Shown here: positions 26,052 to 35,100 of the stretch, piece by piece
Position numbering within the stretch: position 1 is the stretch's first letter
Layout of the letters: every line of letters begins with the position of its first letter
DNA from: G963701675 sp963701675
GTDB lineage: Bacteria; Planctomycetota; Planctomycetia; Gemmatales; Gemmataceae
Length of the DNA: 64,000 bases
Assembly (NCBI GenBank): GCA_963701675.1
Contig: OY969623.1
Span: 5,766,001 to 5,830,000, forward strand
Direction: 5' to 3'
Position numbers and translations under genes: made by a program
The notes under the pieces: model-generated
Told to the model about the DNA's origin: nothing
The model's database searches: none
The model's input: the letters and a program-made list of their open reading frames with translations, nothing else

Positions 26052-26573
26052 ATGACCGCCATGGCGAAGCTGTACTTCTATTATTCGACCATGAACGCCG
26101 GCAAATCGACTGCGCTGTTACAGGCGGCGCACAACTACGCGGAGCGCGGCCTCTCTACTCTTCTCTTTATCGCGCGTCTCGATAATCGAGCCGGCGGCCG
26201 CATTGCATCACGAATCGGCATCGAGGCGAACGCATTCCACTTCGACGCCGATACGGATTTTTGGACGCGGCTGTCATCTTCGGAAACCGATTGCGTGCTC
26301 ATCGACGAAGCGCAGTTCTTGACCAAGATCCAGGTTCGGCAACTCGCACGCGTCGTGGACGAAGCCGGTATTCCCGTGATGTGTTACGGACTCCGAACGG
26401 ATTTTCGCGGCGAGCTCTTCCCCGGCAGTGCCGCCCTCTTGGCTTGGGCGGACACCTTGAGCGAACTGAAGACGATTTGTTATTGCGGACGCAAGGCAAC
26501 GATGGTAGTTCGGGTTTCCCCGGATGGACGCGTCGATCGGCGGCAACGACCGCTACGTCTCGCTTTGCCGTAA
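26052..26573 (+). CDS. tdk: thymidine kinase, C-terminus shifted out of frame
   Basis: Type II thymidine kinase phosphorylates thymidine with ATP for dTMP salvage. The P-loop is YYSTMNAGKST and the DExH-like Walker B is CVLIDEAQFLTKIQVRQL. The lasso region contains the LFPGSAALLAWAD and TICYCGRKATMVVR segments, which carry the expected cysteines. After VSPDGRV the frame reads an atypical Arg-rich DRRQRPLRLALP and stops. In another frame the DNA reads IGGNDRYVSLCRKHFTESIE, the normal C-terminal end with its second CxxxH. About eight residues of the usual linker are also missing. So the 3' end is frameshifted, at about 26528-26540. I start at ATG 26052; the ATG at 26061 (MAKLYFYYS) is equally possible. 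Confidence 0.85.
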   Translation: MTAMAKLYFYYSTMNAGKSTALLQAAHNYAERGLSTLLFIARLDNRAGGRIASRIGIEANAFHFDADTDFWTRLSSSETDCVLIDEAQFLTKIQVRQLARVVDEAGIPVMCYGLRTDFRGELFPGSAALLAWADTLSELKTICYCGRKATMVVRVSPDGRVDRRQRPLRLALP

Positions 26574-26723
26574 GCACTTCACGGAGTCCATCGAAACCGG
26601 AATTTGCGTAGGGACCGATCCGGATCGGCGAAACATTTCTGCCGCCGATGATAAGGCCGCGTGCTTGGATCGTTCGGTTGTGTCCGTCTAATGTGAAATG
26701 ATTGATACGCGTGAGTTGCCGAG

Positions 26724-27735
26724 TTGAGTCGTTCCTTCCTTCTGTTTCTGCCTTTCGCGATCGTATTCTCGATGCCGGGGTGCGGCTCGTCCTCGGCCGA
26801 TTCGCTGGCCCGGATTCAAGCCCGAGGTGAGTCTGTGCTGGGGCGGCGATGAAGAAGGCGGCGGCCCCTACATTTTTCGCTCGGAGAACCGGGCCGATCA
26901 AATCGTCGGTTTTGAAATCGACCTCATGGAATACCTGGCCGGCCGCCTCGGTGTGAAGTCCACGTTCAAACAGGGGCAATGGAGCTCGCTCCTCAACGAA
27001 CTCAATACCGGCAATGTAGACTGTGTCGTCAACGGCTACGAACTGACGCCCGAGCGACTCCGCTCTTGCATTGCGACGATTCCGTATTTCATCTACGAGT
27101 TGTTTTGTTTCGCCCAAGCCGACGACGGGACACTCCAAAACTGGGACAGCCTGCACCGCCCGAAACCCGGCGGCGGCAAATGGACCGTGGGCGTTCTCGA
27201 AGCCACCGCAGCCGATCAGGTGATGTCCGACAAGTTTTCGGATCACGTCACAGTCAGGCGTTATTCCGGTACGACGGAGGCATTTCGTGACGTGCAGAAG
27301 AAACTGATCGACGCCACGGTTACGGACACGCCCGCCGCCGCCTTTTACGCTCCACAGTTCCCCGTCAAGCAAGTCGGCGCGCCGATCGAACGCGGCTACT
27401 ACGTTATTTATCTTCGTCCGGGCGATGAGGCGTTGCTTGCGCGCCTCAATGACGGCTTGCGTGCCGCGCTCGCCGACGGCACCCTACGGGCCATCTTGAG
27501 CCGCTATCGTCTCTGGAACGCCACGCAAGAAAGTCTCCTTCATCCGGAAACACAGCAATTACCGGAGACTATGCGGCCGGCCGGCGCTAACGAGAGCAAT
27601 TGGTCGGTTGTCGGTCGCTATTGGCCGTTTCTGTTAAAGGCCGCGTGGACAACCATCAAACTGAGCCTCATCTCAATGCCAATTGCCATTGTGCTCGGCC
27701 TGGGTATTGCGCTGATCCGAGTCTATGCGCCGCGC
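26724..27735 (+). CDS. amino-acid ABC transporter: substrate-binding lipoprotein fused to permease (5' part, frameshifted)
   Basis: The TTG at 26724 begins a lipoprotein signal (SRSFLLFLPFAIVFSMPGC, lipobox cysteine in PGC), but that frame stops at about 26850. The adjacent frame from 26827 continues as a periplasmic amino-acid binding domain: WGGDEEGGGPYIFRSENRAD, FEIDLMEYLAGRLGVKSTFK, QGQWSSLLNELNTGNVDCVV, VLEATAADQVMSDK and LNDGLRAALADGTLRAILSRYRLW. A first permease helix follows (WPFLLKAAWTTIKLSLISMP, then IAIVLGLGIALIRVYA). The fusion order, binding protein then membrane domain, is known for some polar amino-acid transporters. A second shift at about 27727-27737 breaks the permease. The shift near 26825-26835 lies just after the signal peptide. 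Confidence 0.72.
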
Positions 27736-28274
27736 CGCTGCGGTGGCCGTTCACCATCTACGTGGAAGTCATTCGTGGCACGCCGCTCCTCTTGCAACTG
27801 TTGTTTATCTACTTCGGGCTGCTACCGCTGCTCGGCTTTGCTCAGTCGCCGTTCTTGCGCGAGAACGCGGCATTCATCGCTTCGATTATCGGCCTGTCGT
27901 TGAACTATGCCGCCTATGAAGCGGAGATCTATCGGGCCGGATTGCTCGCCATTCCGGTGGGGCAAACTGAGGCCGCGTTGGCGCTGGGCCTGACGCGAAT
28001 GCAAACGATCTGGGACGTGGTGATTCCACAGGCGGTGCGGATGGTCATTCCGCCCGTGACCAACGATTTCATCAATTTGTTCAAAGACACGGCCGTCTGT
28101 TCCGTCATTACCGTCGTCGATCTGAGCAAGATGTACAACATCGCCGTCAGCAATGTTCCACGCGCTTTTGCCGAACTAGCGTTGGTGACGGCCGGGTTGT
28201 ACCTGGTGATGAGTTATCCGCTGTCGCTTTTGTCACGCCGTCTCGAACGCAGGCCCATGAGGACGGTCCGTTGA
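27736..28274 (+). CDS. amino-acid ABC transporter permease domain (3' part of the same gene)
   Basis: The frame continues the permease: RWPFTIYVEVIRGTPLLLQL, then LFIYFGLLPLLG, the EAA loop region YRAGLLAIPVGQTEAALALG (typical of His/Gln-type permeases) and IPQAVRMVIPPVTNDFINLF. The open frame extends back to 27600, but that part is out of frame with the binding-protein portion and is not real coding. The start shown is where the true frame resumes. It ends at 28274 and overlaps the ATG of the ATPase gene by one base, so translation of the two is probably coupled. Confidence 0.7.
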
Positions 28275-29020
28275 TGAATGAGCCGATGATTCATGTGCGT
28301 CAACTGGTGAAATACCACGGCGAACGGCGTGTGTTGGACGGCGTCGATATGTCGGTGCGCGCGGGTGAAGTCGCGGCAATCATCGGCCCATCGGGTGGCG
28401 GAAAAAGTACGCTCTTGCGCTGCATCAACGGCCTAGAACCGTTCCAAGAGGGCAACGTGGCCGTGGAAGACGTGCACCTGCAAGCGCGTCACATATCGGC
28501 GGCCATGTTGCTCCGATTGCGCCGTCTGGTCGGCATGGTCTTTCAACAATTCCATCTGTTTCCGCATATGAGCGTGATGGAAAACGTGACCATCGGCCCG
28601 CGCTTGGCTCTGCGGTGGGAACCAGAACGGGCCAACGAGCTTGCCCAACAACTTCTACGCCGCGTCGGGTTGGCTGAGAAGTTGACGGCGCGACCTGAGC
28701 AACTGTCCGGCGGCGAGCAGCAACGGGTTGCCATCGCTCGCGCCCTGGCGGTGCAACCCCGCGCGATTCTCTTCGATGAGCCGACCAGTGCTCTTGATCC
28801 GCGCATGTCCGGCGAAGTCTTGGCCGTCATTTCCGATTTGGCTCGAGATGGCCTGACGATGATCGTCGTCACTCACGCCATGCACTTTGCCCGAAAGGTG
28901 GCGAACACGGTTCACGTCATGCACGCGGGCAAGGTCGCGGAAGCAGGACCGCCCGAGCAGATCTTCTCCGACAGCGCGTCCGCCGTGACGCGGCGATTCT
29001 TACACGACGTGGGGTGTTGA
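28274..29020 (+). CDS. amino-acid ABC transporter ATP-binding protein (GlnQ type)
   Basis: The protein is about 248 residues. Walker A is IIGPSGGGKSTLLRCINGLE, the Q-loop is VGMVFQQFHLFPHMSVMENV, the ABC signature is LSGGEQQRVAIARALAV, Walker B is AILFDEPTSALDP and the H-loop is IVVTHAMHFARKVANTVHVM. It energises the permease encoded directly upstream, whose stop overlaps this start (TGATG). The upstream TTG in the same frame is unlikely to be used. The family is usually 240-255 residues, so this gene is intact. Together with the preceding fused gene it makes a polar amino-acid uptake system; the exact substrate cannot be read from the sequence. Confidence 0.92.
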   Translation: MNEPMIHVRQLVKYHGERRVLDGVDMSVRAGEVAAIIGPSGGGKSTLLRCINGLEPFQEGNVAVEDVHLQARHISAAMLLRLRRLVGMVFQQFHLFPHMSVMENVTIGPRLALRWEPERANELAQQLLRRVGLAEKLTARPEQLSGGEQQRVAIARALAVQPRAILFDEPTSALDPRMSGEVLAVISDLARDGLTMIVVTHAMHFARKVANTVHVMHAGKVAEAGPPEQIFSDSASAVTRRFLHDVGC

Positions 29021-29050
29021 TTTTCGCCGAGCCAGGTGCACCTCCAGAAT

Positions 29051-31978
29051 TCACACGGTGAGATTGCTCGTCTCCAAATCCACAATCGCGTCCATGGCAT
29101 AGCGCCCCGGAAGGATAGCATCCGCCGAAATGCGGCGTGCAGAGCGGATCCGGCTACCAACATCGAACGAGCTAACGAAAGCCTCGTCAACAAGCTCAGG
29201 CGGGACTGTTTGATCCCGGAGGTCCATAGACTCAGCAGCCCCTGTTGAGGTTGATTCGTTGGCGTCGTTGACCTGTCCTATCGCGGCGTATGGTCGCGGC
29301 GGCGGTGGTATAGGCAGCGAGTCAACTCGGCTGTCACGCATAAAGGCGGACCTAGCGGGAAGATTTTCGTACCAGTTGATTTTGTGGTCATTTCTTGATG
29401 CGGAAAGCACGTCGAGGTCGCCGTCGCCGTCAACGTCCGCCGCATACACGCTGGGGATCGCTTCATTGAATGCGGTGGCGATGGTATGCGCTGTGAAATT
29501 CTCACTACCGTCGTTCTCGTACCAGGCGATCGTGCCGCCGAAAACCGAGAGGACATCGGTGTCGCGGTCGCCGTCCACATCCGCCGCGTACACATCCCTG
29601 GCTTGGTTGGCCGCAGTGGCGATGGTATGCGCGGTGAAGTTTTGGTTGCCGTCGTTCTCGTACCAGGCGACCTTGTCGTCGAAAAGGGAAGCCGAAAGCA
29701 CATCGATATCGCCGTCGCCATCCATGTCCGTCGCATGCACGCTGTAGGCCCCGTTGGTCCGCGTAGTGATCGTGTGCGCCGTGAAGTTTTGGTTGCCGTC
29801 GTTCTCGTACCAGGCGATTTTGTCGTCTTCAAGAGAAGCCGAGAGGACATCGATGTCGCCGTCACCGTCCACGTCCGCTGCATGCACGCTCATCGCCCTG
29901 TCAGCAGCAGCGGTTATGGTATGCGGCGTGAAGTTTTGGTTGCCGTCGTTCTCGTACCAGGCGATCTTGTCGTCGTAATCCGATGCGGAAAGAACATCGA
30001 TGTCCCCGTCGCCGTCGACGTCCGCCGCATAGACGCTCCTGGCCGCGTCGGCGGCGGTGGTAATATCATGCGTCGTGAAGTTTTGGTTGCCGTCGTTCTC
30101 GTACCACGCGATCTTGTCGTCGGAAAAGGAAGCCGAGAGGACATCGGTGTCGCCGTCGCCCTCCACGTCTGCTGCGTACACGCTTAGGGCGCTGTTGGCC
30201 GCGGTGGTGATCGCATGCGCCGTGAAGACTTCGTTACCGTCGTTTTCGTACCAGGCGATCTTGTCGTCGCCAGAGGACGCCGAGAGGACATCGGTGTCGC
30301 CGTCGCCGTCCACGTCCGCCGCATGCACGCTTTGCGCGCCGTTGGCCGCAGTGGTAATGCTATGCGGCGTGAAGTTTTCGTTGCCGTCGTTCTCGTACCA
30401 GGCGATCTTGTCATCTTCAGATGAGGCTGAGAGGACGTCGACGTTGCCGTCGCCGTCCACGTCCGCCGCATACACGCTTCGGGCCCCGTTGGCGCCGGTG
30501 GTGATGGTGCGCGCCGCGAAGTTTTCGTTGCCGTCGTTCTCGTACCACGCGATCTTGTCATCGTAGTAGGAAGCCGAGAGGACATCGGCGTCGCCGTCGC
30601 CGTCCACGTCCGCTGCATGCACGCTTTGAGCCAAGTTAGCCGCGGTGGTAATGGTGTGCGCCGTAAAGTTTTCGTTGCCGTCGTTCTCGTACCAGGCGAA
30701 CCTGTCGGCCGTGAGGGCGGCCGAGAGAACATCGATGTCGCCGTCGCCGTCCACGTCCGCGGCATACACGCTATAAGCATCGCTGGCTGACGTGCTAATG
30801 GTGTGCGCCCTGAAGATTCCGTTGTCCTTGTTCTCGTACCAGGCAATTTTGGAGTCAAAACGAGAAGCGGAGAGGACATCGGTGTCGCCGTCGCCGTCCA
30901 CATCCGCCGCATACACGCTTTTCGCGCCGTTGGCCAGCGTGGTGATGGTATGCGCCGTGAAGTTTTCGTTGCCGTCGTTCTCGTACCACGCAATCTTGTC
31001 ATCTTCAAACGATGCCGAGAGGACATCGGTATCGCCGTCGCCGTCCACGTCCGCCGCATACACGCTTTCGGCCCCCTCGGCGGCGGTGGTGATGGGATGT
31101 GGCGTGAAGTTTTGGTTGCCGTCGTTCTCGTACCAGGCGATCTTGTCGTCAGCACGGGAAGCCGAGAGGGCATCGATGTCGCCGTCGCTGTCCACGTCCG
31201 CCGCATACACGCTTCGGGTGAAGTTGGCTGTGGTAGTGATGGTATGCCCCGTGAAGGTTCCGTTGCCGTGGTTTTCGTACCAGGCGATCCTGTCATCCTC
31301 AAACGAGGCCGAGAGGACGTCGGTGTCGCCGTCGCCGTCCACATCTGCCGCGTGAACATCCCAAGCGCCGAGGGCTGCATAGTTGACGTCGTGCGGTGTG
31401 AAACAGCCGCAAGCGGCGGTCGGCGGCATGATTATTACGGCATAGTCCTCCACCTCACCATCTGCCGCCCGGCCAGCCGTGCCAAGATCGCCTGCGGTGC
31501 TTAGCCGGAAGCGCGCATAGGCCCTTCCATCTACCGCCCAACCGGGAACGTCGAAGGATATGACATTGTCGCCGGCCGTCACGGCCACGGTGTCGGCGAT
31601 CTGTTCGCCTGGACCGCCCCAAGAACCATCACGGTTGAAGTCGATCCAGGCGTCCAATTTGGCCGCGCCGCCTTGAACGTTGACCGTCGCCGTTGCATCG
31701 AGCGCGCCGACTCGAATGGCGCCGAAGGTAACGCCATCCTCATCGTCGATTCCGGTGGAATCATCGCCGTTGACAGCCGGTGAATGAACGCCGTCGGCTT
31801 CTGTGTCACGGAGGGCGCCGAGCCTCGGGCCGACCGCCTCGTGCCGGGCCCCGTTTTCGGCCAGGAGGGTCTTGTATGGCAGCGATACATCCCCGAAGTC
31901 GGATGCGAAGACAATCCGCCGCTCCAATAGTTCCAAGAAGGGTCGATAAAGCCACCGCTGCCGCCGTAAGTACACCAT
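29051..31978 (-). CDS. LEPR-XLL protein with GEVED domain and 14 FG-GAP units
   Basis: I start at ATG 31978 because GGGGGA lies 6 bases upstream; an upstream start at 32011 is also open. The product is about 975 residues. The N-terminus has the LEPR-XLL-type motif LELLERRIVFA. Residues about 30-180 form a GEVED-type beta domain (LDAWIDFNRDGSWGG, GEVEDYAVII). The rest is 14 units of about 51 residues, each ending IAWYEN and holding a calcium-loop DVDGDGDTDVLSA: an FG-GAP/VCBS beta-propeller. Each loop has four or more aspartates that bind Ca2+ in this family. The C-terminus is a mixed tail that does not match the tail motif of its neighbours. The protein is exported and probably adhesive or surface-bound. 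Confidence 0.85.
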   Translation of the reverse strand: MVYLRRQRWLYRPFLELLERRIVFASDFGDVSLPYKTLLAENGARHEAVGPRLGALRDTEADGVHSPAVNGDDSTGIDDEDGVTFGAIRVGALDATATVNVQGGAAKLDAWIDFNRDGSWGGPGEQIADTVAVTAGDNVISFDVPGWAVDGRAYARFRLSTAGDLGTAGRAADGEVEDYAVIIMPPTAACGCFTPHDVNYAALGAWDVHAADVDGDGDTDVLSASFEDDRIAWYENHGNGTFTGHTITTTANFTRSVYAADVDSDGDIDALSASRADDKIAWYENDGNQNFTPHPITTAAEGAESVYAADVDGDGDTDVLSASFEDDKIAWYENDGNENFTAHTITTLANGAKSVYAADVDGDGDTDVLSASRFDSKIAWYENKDNGIFRAHTISTSASDAYSVYAADVDGDGDIDVLSAALTADRFAWYENDGNENFTAHTITTAANLAQSVHAADVDGDGDADVLSASYYDDKIAWYENDGNENFAARTITTGANGARSVYAADVDGDGNVDVLSASSEDDKIAWYENDGNENFTPHSITTAANGAQSVHAADVDGDGDTDVLSASSGDDKIAWYENDGNEVFTAHAITTAANSALSVYAADVEGDGDTDVLSASFSDDKIAWYENDGNQNFTTHDITTAADAARSVYAADVDGDGDIDVLSASDYDDKIAWYENDGNQNFTPHTITAAADRAMSVHAADVDGDGDIDVLSASLEDDKIAWYENDGNQNFTAHTITTRTNGAYSVHATDMDGDGDIDVLSASLFDDKVAWYENDGNQNFTAHTIATAANQARDVYAADVDGDRDTDVLSVFGGTIAWYENDGSENFTAHTIATAFNEAIPSVYAADVDGDGDLDVLSASRNDHKINWYENLPARSAFMRDSRVDSLPIPPPPRPYAAIGQVNDANESTSTGAAESMDLRDQTVPPELVDEAFVSSFDVGSRIRSARRISADAILPGRYAMDAIVDLETSNLTV

Positions 31979-32196
31979 CGATTCCCCCTTTTGTCGAATT
32001 GCTTGGCGCAAAACATCCCTACGGGCCGTTGAATCAGCGCTACTTCCCGAGAGTACAACCCCATTCGCGCGCGAAATGAAACATTTTTTTCCAGGGACGG
32101 CAAAATTAGATGGATTTCGCCTGTTGGAACGAACGACGTACCGGCCAACTCATTCGGCCATTTTGACCGATGGCCGGTGGAATGCACTCCGAGTCT

Positions 32197-35100
32197 CTAC
32201 ACCACCGTCAGCGTGAAATCGGCGGCGTTGTATGCGGGACTCAGCATCATGCCGCCGCCGAGATCGAGGCCAGTAAGGGTTGCGAAGACGCCGGTTTGCG
32301 ACGCATAGGTGAGGACGGCAAAAGTATCACTGACCGTCGGACTGTAGGCATTGATCACGCTTACGTTGAGTGTGCCGTCTAGTGTTGCGGTGCCCGAAAT
32401 AGCAAGGACGTCAAAAGCGCCTGCGGTCGTGCCACCGAGCTCGATATTGAGAACGCCGCTGGCGGTTTGAATGTAGTTCCCGGTGATCGTTAGCGTCCCG
32501 GCAGTCCCGGTGCCGCCCGGATTCACCACGCCGCCGTTCGTCAGATTTCCGCTGATGGTTCCAACGCCAGACAGCGAACCGCCTTGCAGGTCTACGCCGC
32601 CGACGGACGCAAGCGTCGTGCCGGATGCCAACACGGTGGCGCCGGCGGTTTGGATGTATCCGCTGGCGACATCGAGTGTCCCGGCATTGATGTTGACGCT
32701 GCCGGCGTTCCCGAAACTGATTCCGGCGTCGACGGTCGTGGTACCTGTGCCGGACCGGTTGAGGGTGCCGGCGTTATTGACAGCGTGGCTGCCGCCATTG
32801 GCCAAGGACAGGTCGCCGTCACCTGTCAGGTTCAGCACCGCGCCCGACAGATTGATCAAAACACCCGCTTGCGCGGCGGCGAAGCCGAACTGCAGATTGC
32901 TGCCCGTATAGTCGAGCGTGCCGGAATTCTCCAATGTGCGGCTGAGGTACTTGTTGCCGGTTCCCGAAATAGTGCCGGTGGCGGAACCGGCCAGCACCGT
33001 CTTGCCGGTACTCGCGGCCATGTCGCCGCCGCTCCACGTCATCGTCGCTGTTACGGTGACGATGCCCGTGCCGCCGAGCGAACCGCCGGACAAGGTTAGC
33101 GTTACGACCGACGTGTTGGTGTTGAGCACCGCCGATCCGCCGCTGATTTGGATGGTACCGACGCTCAGCGAGCCGTCCACGGTTGCGGCGCCGCTGACAA
33201 AGTCCACGCTGGCGCTGGCGCCGGTAAGCGACGAGGCCGCGGAAAACGTGTGCGTGCCAGCCAATTGCAGCGGGGTGCCGCCGCTGAGCGCGAAGGAACC
33301 GGTGTGGCTGCCACCGGCGCTTAGGTTCAGAATACCCGCCGTGACGTTGATCGTGCCGGTGTTGTTCAGAGCCACGGCCACATCGGTGGCGCCTGTTCCG
33401 GAGCGGTTGACCGTGCCAGAGTTGTTCACCGCATGAGTTCCGGCATTGGCGAGTGCAAAATCACCGTCGCCGCTCAGATTCAGAACCGCGGCGGCCAGGT
33501 TGTTGAGAACTCCCGCCTGACTGGCGGCGAAGCCGAACGCCAGGTTGGTTCCCGAATAGGTCAAGGTACCGGCGTTGTCCAGTGTTCGGCTCAGGTACTT
33601 GTTGCCGGCGCCGGAGATGGTGCCCGTGGCCGAGCCGGCCAACACGGTCTTGCCGGTGCTCGCGGCCATGTTGCCGCCGGTCCATGTCAGAGTAACGGTG
33701 ACCGTGAGAATCCCGGCGCCGGCGAGCGAGCCGGCGGACATCGTCAAGGATTGGACCGATGGGTTCGTGTTGATGACGGCCGCGCCGCCGTTGATTTCCA
33801 TGTTTGCCACGGACAAGGCGCCGTCGAGGGTGGACGTACCGCTCAGAAAATGAACATTGGCCGCCGAGCCGGTTACGGCGGAGGCGGCGGAAAAGGCGTG
33901 GATATCGCCAAGCTGAAGCGTGGTTCCGGAATTCAGCGTAAAGGTCCCCGTGTGCGTGCCGCCGCCGAGGAGTTGCAACGTCGCGGCATTGACATTCACA
34001 GTGCTCGAGTTGTTTAGCAACACGGCTACCGTGGTCGTTCCAGCGCCAAGGCGATTGATCGTACCCGCGTTGTTGACGGCATGGCTACCGGCGTTGGCGA
34101 GTCCCAAATCGCCGTCGCCGCTCAGAGTGACAACCGATCCCGAAAGGATGTTCCACACTCCTGCCTGCGCTGGGGCGAAACCGAACTGCAAGTTGCTTCC
34201 CGTGTAACTTATCGTCCCCGCACTATCGAACGTGCGGCTGAGGTATTTGTTCGAGGCGCCGGAGATGCTTCCAACCGCCGATGCAGCCAGTACGGTCTTG
34301 CCAGTGCTCACGGCCATGTCACCGGCGGTCCAAGTCAAACTCGTGGTGACCGTAAGCACACCGGTGCCGGCAACGGACCCGCCCGCGATTTCCAGATTCG
34401 GGACCGAAACATTCGTATTCAACACCGCACTGCCGCCGAGAAGCCGTAAGATACCCACGGCAAGCGCACCGTTCAACGTCGAAACGCCGCTGACGATCTG
34501 CAACGTGCCGGCGCCGCTGACCGACGTGCCTGCGGATAGTAGGTGCGTGCCGCCGAGTTGCAGTGTCTTACCACTGGTCGCGACGAAAAATCCACTTTGG
34601 TTCCCTCCGGCGTTCAGGCTGAGAGTGCCGGCCGAGACATTTACCGTGCCGGAATTGTCGAACGGTACCGCGACGTCCGTGGCGCCTGCGCCCGAGCGAT
34701 TTAGCGTTCCGGCATTGGTCACCAGGTGACTGCCGGCATTCGCCAGGCCAAGATCGCCATCACCGCTGAAGTTAAGCGTAGCGCCGGGGAGATTGCTGAG
34801 CACGCCCGCCTGCCCGGCGCCGAAGCCGAAGAGTAGTCCACTGCCCGTGTACGATAGGGTCCCGGCGTTTTCCAGAGTACGGCTCAGCCATTTGCCGCCG
34901 GCGCCGGAGATCGTGCCGCTGGCGGAACCGATCAGGACCGTCTTGCCCGTGCTGGCGGCCATGTCTCCCGCCGACCACGTGAGCGTGGAGGTTACGGTCA
35001 AAAGTCCGCTGCCGCCGATTGAGCCGCCGGCCAAGTCGAGCGCGGGCACGGAAGTGTTGTTATTCACAACCGCATTGCCGCCCGAGATTCGCAAGGTTCC

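Noticed and set aside
29400..31380. Regular repeats that look like a CRISPR-type array or non-coding tandem repeat
   Set aside because: The roughly 150-base period is the FG-GAP repeat of a long coding frame with Ca2+-loops, so it is protein-coding.
29486..31504. Long plus-strand frames over the FG-GAP gene
   Set aside because: They arise because the repeated antisense strand stays open; the minus-strand gene with clear domains is the real one.
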